Shown here: piece after piece, positions 59,111 to 64,000 of the stretch
Numbering within the stretch: position 1 is the stretch's first letter
Layout: each line of letters opens with the position of its first letter
Assembly (NCBI GenBank): GCA_963575745.1
Contig: CAUYUJ010000903.1
Location: forward strand, 77,001-141,000
Origin: Prorocentrum cordatum
Lineage: Eukaryota; Sar; Dinophyceae; Prorocentrales; Prorocentraceae
DNA: 64,000 bases
Direction: 5' to 3'
Notes under the pieces: generated by a model
The model's input: only the letters and a program-made list of their open reading frames with translations
What the model was told of the DNA's origin: nothing
Databases searched by the model: none
Translations under genes and position numbers: made by a program

Positions 59111-59463
59111 GATGTGGGGTGACAAGGGACATCTTCTATCTTGTCTGCCTCGGCTTCCTCCTCTGGGGGCCTGCACTCCCCCCATCTCCAGTACCGCTCT
59201 CCTTCTCCTCCTCGTCCTCCTCTTCCTTCTCCTGCTCCGCCTCCGTCTGCAACAGGCTGAGCCAAAACTGGACTGCGGGAAGCCTTCGAGGCCAAAAGAA
59301 CCCTCCAGAGACCACTCCGAGATAGCCCAGACCCTCCCAAGACACTCGAAGACAATCACCAGCCCTCGAGCCTGGAGCCTGCAGCAAACACTGGAGCAAA
59401 CCCGCAGGCGTCGGCGACACATGCGCGTTCGGGACCGTCACCTTGACCTGCCAGCCGTGGATT
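59111..59463. other. CT-rich, no recognisable gene
   Basis: GGGGTGACAAGGG and GTACCGCTCTC here match GGGGTGACAAGGGGGAC and GTACTGCTCTC at 58828-58910, so the flank of the MITE is duplicated along with it. Weakly phased from 59280 to 59400. Confidence 0.5.
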
Positions 59464-59728
59464 CCCCACGGGTTCACACTACGTAGTCAGCTACAGCGCC
59501 AGTATCAGCGCGTGCGAGAAGGGCTACCAGTGGCAGCAGGCTTTGGCGCTGCTCAGCGAGATGCCAGAGCTGAAGTTGAAGCCCAACAGAACCTCCTCTA
59601 CGGCACTTGGTGCAGCGCTTCCGATGATGATGAGCAGTACGTCCGGCCTCGGGGGCCTGCCCAAAGACGGTCCCGCGGGCACCCGATCACCACGAAAAGA
59701 TCCTTGGGTGGCGCCTGAAGAAGAATAA
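59464..59728 (+). CDS. PPR cassette 13 (one module)
   Basis: Head CCCCACGGGTTCACACTACG reads TGSHYVV, then one module SYSASISACEKGYQWQ...KLKPNRT. The tail region SSTALGAALPMMMSSTSGLG leads into sequence unlike PPR and a stop at 59726-59728. The consensus Gly of NAG is Ser (SAS), and the final NVI is NRT, so this is the most diverged of the one-module copies. Strand and order match all other cassettes. Confidence 0.5.
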
Positions 59729-59834
59729 TAATAAGAAGAAGAGCCGTGCACGTCAGCGGTGCGTTGGCAAATGCGTGAAACAACGAGTTCCGCTGCCAGA
59801 GGCGCAGCTTCCAAAAGTAGGAAGAACTAGTCTG

Positions 59835-59932
59835 GAGACGATTTGTCCCATGTTTGTTTGGTAATGTTAGAATATTTTTCGACATGTTTGCTCCGTCCAA
59901 AAGCCGCCTGTAAGGGGACATGAGCGACCTAA
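59835..59932 (+). mobile_element. MITE family C, right half only
   Basis: GACGATTTGTCCCATGTTTG, TTTTTCGACATGTTTGCTCC, AAAAGCCGCCTGTAAGGGGA and CATGAGCGACCTAAT. No left end. Confidence 0.6.
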
Positions 59933-59939
59933 TCAAAGG

Positions 59940-60504
59940 CGAGGAGGAGGGGTGGGTCATTTTTTCGCGAGGACGGCCCCTAGACGCCTCGATCGGTCTC
60001 CAAGACGCCGCTCCGACGCCGGAGGGGCACCACGAAAGGTGGCTTCCAGAGAGCTCCGCAAGGCCCCAGGCTCCGCGGCGAACCTCCCCGGCGCGGACAA
60101 ACGTTGTAATCCGATGTTTGTTCGCTTCAGCTCTTCTGGCATCCCGTTGCAGCGGAAACCGATCCTAGGGATGGGTAGCCTTCCCAGGGGTGCTCTTGCA
60201 TCCTTGCCTCCTCGGTCCATCCTTACATAAACCCTTTCGATGGCCAGCCCCCCCGGAAAAGCTTCGACGTGCATGTCCAAGGATGCTTGCTTCAGTTTTT
60301 GACTTTACCTTACTTCACAGCGTTTTGAGATCGGTTCCTCAGGCTTCCGACTGCGCCGAAGCGGCCCATGATGAGAGGCTGCAAGAGCGCCCGAGACTCT
60401 CAAGATGGCTCCGCATTGCCTTGCCTGGCTTCGAAACCAGCCGCATGACGGCCCAAGGCCGTCCGAACATGGTCCAGAGAGCGGCGCGGACCTCCAAACC
60501 CTCC
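59940..60504. other. Weakly phased, no recognisable gene
   Basis: GGACGGCCCC and CCAAGACGCC words at 59970-60090. 60100-60500 is mixed. No domain recognised. Confidence 0.4.
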
Positions 60505-60695
60505 CGCCCCCCTCGTGGAGAGGATCTTGGCTTTTTTTGGCGCCTGTTTCGAGCAGGTAGAGTCCCTCCAACATAGGACGCACTGTCCCAAACAGTCGCA
60601 CTAAGCAGAGAACCGGAGCCAGACCCCCCCCCTCCCCCCCCCGCCTTCCGCCCAATGTCGAAACGCCGAATAAAGAAAATGCCCACGAGACACCA
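60505..60695 (+). repeat. Dispersed repeat B, copy 5 (left end lost)
   Basis: Starts at GAGAGGATCTTGGC and continues GGCGCCTGTTTCGAGCAGG, AGGACGCACTG, AAACAGTCGCACTAAGCAGA, CCGGAGCCAGACCCCCC and AATGTCGAAACGCCGAATAA. The GATCGGCGCGGGCC part is missing. Confidence 0.85.
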
Positions 60696-60785
60696 GGGAC
60701 TCACCAGAGAGGCACCCTGGTGTGGCCCAGGAGGCCCCTTGAGATGGCGCACATCGGGAGGGCCCCGATGAAGGCAAAACTAGTC

Positions 60786-60930
60786 TCAAGTCGGGCGTGT
60801 CACTCTACTAGATAGTCAAAACAAAGTCGGGGGACGATGTTTCGAATCTTATTGTCAATTAGGGGTTATGTTTTGAGTATGTTTTATTTATCGTCGAAAA
60901 TCGGTATGTAGGAGAACATGCCCGACCTAG
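60786..60930 (+). mobile_element. MITE family C, copy 4
   Basis: Left TCAAGTCGGGCGTGTCACTC then TACTAGAT. Right ATCGGTATGTAGGAGAACAT then GCCCGACCTAG. Imperfect terminal inverted repeats, AT-rich interior with GGGGACGATGTTT like copy 1. Confidence 0.65.
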
Positions 60931-60950
60931 CTATTGCAGTTTTGTCTTAT

Positions 60951-61464
60951 GATGTTCCAACCTACTTTAGCCTCGACCGCCAGAAATAATTTCGAGCACC
61001 AAGGCAGTACCGAAACTGGAGGGTTTTCACGTGTCGGGCCCTGGGAGGCGATGCTCGTTCGACACTGTTTCGATGCTTTTCTGTGTGCTCGGAATTATGT
61101 TTGAGAGTTGGTCCTTGAGTACGATGGGGACAATATAAGTTTTGTTGGTACTTCGTTGCGACTTCTCGCGCCGCAGCGCAGTCGGGTTCTACAGCAGGCT
61201 CCAGGGGCTACTGAAAGAGCCTTGGCAGCACACCGGGGCCCAAGGGCGGGTCGGGACAACCCAGGACCGCCCCAACAGTGCACCTGGGCCTCCCATCGTA
61301 CTTAAGGACCACATCCCAGAAATGATTTCGAGCGCCCGGAAAAATGTCGAAACAGTGTCGGGCGAGTGTCTCCCAGGGTCCGACAAGTGAACACCATTGA
61401 GTTTGGGTACTTTTCTGGTGCTCAATTCTTTTTGGTGGTCAAAGCGAAAGTAGGTTGGAACATC
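60951..61464. mobile_element. 514 bp foldback element N
   Basis: Begins GATGTTCCAACCTACTTT and ends AAAGTAGGTTGGAACATC, perfect 18 bp inverted ends. Long arms 60951-61128 and 61292-61464 (about 175 bp) are inverted copies: GGTCCTTGAGTACGATGGG pairs with CCCATCGTACTTAAGGACC, and GACACTGTTTCGA pairs with TCGAAACAGTGTC. The spacer (61129-61291) is GC-richer and non-coding. A single arm lies at 14812-15005. Confidence 0.85.
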
Positions 61465-61607
61465 ACAAGCCTGGGCTCCACGCTGCTGCACCAAGACCCC
61501 CCAGCGTTGCACTCGCGGGCCCCAGGGTCGCCCCCAAACCACCCCATCGCTTCCCTCACCAGTTGTCGCCTCGAAGCGACGGCTCGAGCACCCCGCGTTC
61601 TGGCCAG

Positions 61608-61830
61608 AAGGTGATCGTTTTTGTTATTCATTGTTTTGCCGATCGGCGCGGGCCCCCCCTCCCCCTCATGGAGTAGATTTGAGCAGTTTTTATGTGCCTG
61701 TTTCGAGCGGGTGGGCTCTCCCCCAGAGACAGCACTGCTGCAAACAGTCGCGCTGAGCAGAGGTCTGGAGCCAGACCCCCCCACCGCACCCACTTCCGCC
61801 CAAAGTCGAAACGCCGAATGAAAAACGCTC
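61608..61830 (+). repeat. Dispersed repeat B, copy 6
   Basis: Full-length: GTGATCGTTTTTGTTATTCA, GATCGGCGCGGGCC, GTGCCTGTTTCGAGCGGG, AAACAGTCGCGCTGAGCAGA, GGTCTGGAGCCAGACCCCCC and AAAGTCGAAACGCCGAATG. Confidence 0.9.
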
Positions 61831-62099
61831 ACCTGGCCAGAAGGAGGAGGTCGTTGCCAGGAAAGCCTCGTACATTCCATAATGCCCCCCCCGTGTGTCT
61901 CCTTCGAACTGCGCTCGAACAAGGGTGCGGTCTCATGCGCCCTGCCCAGAGGGCGCGGGTACTTTGGTGCCCGACATTGGCGCCGCCTCGCTCGGACAAG
62001 GGCTTGACATGGTCAGCATCGAATCGTCGGCATCCGTTATCTAATAGCCTTGCCGTGCCGGGGTGGTGGGTCAGAGGCATCATGGATGTTGGTTGGGAT

Positions 62100-62690
62100 C
62101 TCGTGGTTGGCCTCTCGGGAGCTCTGGGAGGCCGTTTTGATGCCTCTTGAGGTTGAGGCCTCTTTGTGGCAGTTTTGTGGCCTCTCTGGGCCTCTTTGGG
62201 GCCTCTCGGGAGCCTCTTGGAGCTTCTTGGGGCTTCTTGGGGGCCTCTTGGTGGCCCCTTGGGGCTTTCGGGGCCTCTTGGGGGCCTCTTGGAGCGGAAG
62301 GCTTGAACTGTCGATTCGGGGTCCCCTTTTTGGGCCCCTCTTGGGGCCGTCTTGGGCGCATCGTGGGCCGTCTTGGGGCATCTTGGGGCGGTTTGGGGGG
62401 CCTCTTGGGCCGTCTTGGAGCGTCGGTAGACCGAGAAGCCGAGAGAGCGAAAAACCTTCCAAGCACCTATGGAGAATCACTGATTGCTTGTCTCTCGGGG
62501 CTCTCAATGGCGGCCTCTTGGGCCGTCTGGGCGGCCTCTTGGACCGCCTGGCCGGCCTCTTGGGCCGTCTGGGGGCCATCTTTGGCGTTCTTTGGCGATC
62601 GTTCGCCGACTCGGGGTCCTGTTGGACCTTTTTGGCGGCCTCTTGGAGCCCTCTTGGCCCGTCTCGGGGCCCTTTGGGGCCCGAAGAAGT
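62100..62690 (-). repeat. Phased repeat block, minus orientation
   Basis: GCCTCTTGGGGGCCTCTTGG and CGTCTTGGGGC units. Sampled lengths at 62175-62290 are 8-12 bp, mostly 10-11. An island at 62415-62500 is the reverse complement of the T-rich islands at 37-38 kb and 52 kb. Confidence 0.75.
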
Positions 62691-63290
62691 CACGCGAGAA
62701 GATGCCGGGAACCCACGACAGGCTGCGGGAGGCCCCCGGGAGATTTTTGAGTTTGGGCTCCGCTCCCTTTAAAGACTCGTTGGGGTGAGGACTGAGGCTC
62801 AGGGATTGGGCAAAGGACTTGAGGACACGCCCACTCCGTGCCCAGAGGCACGGTGGCGGATTTTCCGGACTCCAGCACCAGAGGTTGCCCAAATACAGAT
62901 CAGGCCGCTCCCGCCCTGCCAGTTGGGCCGTGCGAGACCACTCCGACAAAGTGCTGGGCAGGATTCGCCGCCGCCGGGTGGTCCCGCCAGAGCGCCAGGG
63001 TGGCGCCGCCAGAGCGAGCGGGGCGCGGCTATGCCGTATTACTTCTCAGGTTTCGTGCCCTTCCCTCCCCTCCAGGGAGGCTCCGCCAGAGCAAGAGCCT
63101 GGTGCCAGTCCTCGCGCAGGGCTTGCGGACCCCACGGTCACCAAGGCGTCCTTCCATAGAGCGTATTGTTTCGATCCCATCATCGAGGGGGCGTGGCGAG
63201 GGATCGGGCGCGCTGTCGCCGCGGCGGTCCCCACCGTGTCGCCCGAATGGGCGCATCTGAAACCGTCTTGGCCTGACTCCGCCAGGGACG
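62691..63290. other. Unassigned GC-rich stretch
   Basis: All three + frames are open for long stretches. One ends FHRAYCFDPIIEGAWRGIGR then AVPTVSPEWAHLKPSW before TGA at 63296, which looks protein-like, but no domain is recognised. CCGCCAGAGCG words recur at 62988-63090. It may hold an upstream exon of the helicase-like gene. Confidence 0.35.
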
Positions 63291-63439
63291 GCGCGTGATT
63301 TCATCTTGCTTGTTCGGCTGCCGCCGCGCCGCCGTGCCCGTAGCTACCGTCGGGAACCAGACGCGCGCGGAAGATGATGAGTCGCCAGGGCGGGGCGGCA
63401 GGGCTGGATGGGGGGCGACAAATGATGGTGGAACAGGCG

Positions 63440-63800
63440 CTGGGGCAGGGGGAAGGCGGGGAAGAGGAAACCACAACAGCGGAAACCACAACGAAAACCA
63501 CAACGGCATGGGGCACGCACGCACCGCCGGAAACGTAACGACAACAGCTACCACGGAAGAAACCCTACCGGAAACCGTAACGGAACCACGCCGGGAACCG
63601 CGACGGAGGCTAGCGAGCCGCCCTCTACGGAACCCGCGGCGGCAACCACAACGGAGCACGCAACGGAAACCACGCTGGGAACCGCGCCGGTGTCCATCGC
63701 TGAAATTGGAGGGGGAATTACGGGGCCATGGGACATCCAGCGGACGCACGCCCGCATTCCTTACGGCAACCACAGCGGAAACCACAACGGAAACCACACA
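63440..63800 (+). repeat. Degenerate 12 bp GGAAACCACAAC repeat
   Basis: GGAAACCACAACGGAAACCA-type words at 63463-63510, 63650-63680 and 63760-63800 with GGAAACCGTAACGG variants between. Stops occur in the frame of the following exon (TGA at 63701), so this repeat is probably intronic. Confidence 0.65.
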
Positions 63801-63801
63801 G

Positions 63802-64000
63802 GCATGAGACATGCACGCCTCCTGCCCTGCCCCTGTACATCGGGATGCGCCTGACGATGTGCTCCAAAGATTGCGTCCGGCTGGGCCTCATGAAGGGCTG
63901 CGTATGCACACTGCGCCACATCGTCTTCGCCGACGGGGAACCGTTCCAGCCGGACACCGTCGACGAGAACGTCGTGCACTTGCGTTTCATGCCTGTCTCC
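63802..64000 (+). CDS. PIF1-like helicase C-terminal exon, partial
   Basis: From 63803 the frame reads HETCTPPALPLYIGMRL, then TMCSKDCVRLGLMKGCVCTL, HIVFADGEPFQ and VVHLRFMPVS, open to the end of the window. PIF1/RRM3-type helicases unwind DNA or RNA-DNA hybrids. Their C-terminal region typically has L..GMR..L..N...+GL.NG with a following beta-rich stretch; LYIGMRLTMC...GLMKG fits that pattern. Walker A and B motifs would lie upstream and are not in this exon. A CACACAG just before 63802 could be the splice acceptor after the repeat-filled stretch. The protein continues beyond 64000. Another nucleic-acid enzyme with this motif cannot be excluded. Confidence 0.45.

Noticed and set aside
62819-63298. 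160-codon ORF upstream of the helicase exon
   Set aside because: Three overlapping frames are equally open in this GC-rich stretch, so none could be preferred from sequence alone.

Overview
The window looks like nuclear DNA of a dinoflagellate. The main evidence is a set of 35-residue P-type pentatricopeptide (PPR) modules of the SYNAGISACEKG...QWQRALALLSEM...AKLEPNVI type, a family style abundant in dinoflagellate genomes. They occur as many short copies, all on the + strand. There are also relics of a non-LTR reverse transcriptase and of a PIF1-like helicase, and the rest is GC-rich repeats. There are no operons, ribosome binding sites, rRNA or credible tRNA genes. A GC-rich Prorocentrum-like species would fit, but that is inference. 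Most long open frames here are by-products of repeats without stop codons, and I do not call them genes. Periods and coordinates were read by eye; repeat boundaries are good to about 10-20 bases.

Layout. 1-20 kb: PPR cassettes at 0.94, 5.5, 8.5, 17.1 and 19.7 kb, separated by a 70-90 bp satellite in two loci (1.7-5.3 kb, a giant palindrome, and 11.7-14.6 kb) and by blocks of a 10-11 bp CCAAGA/GGCCC repeat. 20-29 kb: no PPR copies, but a run of unrelated tandem satellites, several with (CG)n boxes and long inverted repeats. 29-36 kb: simple repeats, CCCAATGC hairpins and three weak hypothetical reading frames, one next to a possible spliced-leader relic. 36-41 kb: phased repeats with T-rich islands, then a 190 bp hairpin satellite. 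41-60 kb: eight to nine PPR cassettes or relics, a reverse transcriptase relic, a 1.67 kb segmental duplication and a 1.2 kb GGT tract. 58-62 kb: a MITE-like family, a 514 bp foldback element and two dispersed 220 bp repeats. 62-64 kb: phased repeats on the opposite strand and the start of a helicase-like exon that runs off the window.

How the parts relate. The recurring unit is a cassette: a CAGCAGG-type leader block, a short head (TCCACGGGTCAGCCC, read as VHGSALVS), zero to three 105 bp PPR modules, a truncated last module that stops soon after (A)CE(K/E)G, then a phased-repeat block. The number of modules varies while both edges stay the same, so this is the strongest candidate for an undescribed modular system in the window. 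No complete conventional gene could be demonstrated.
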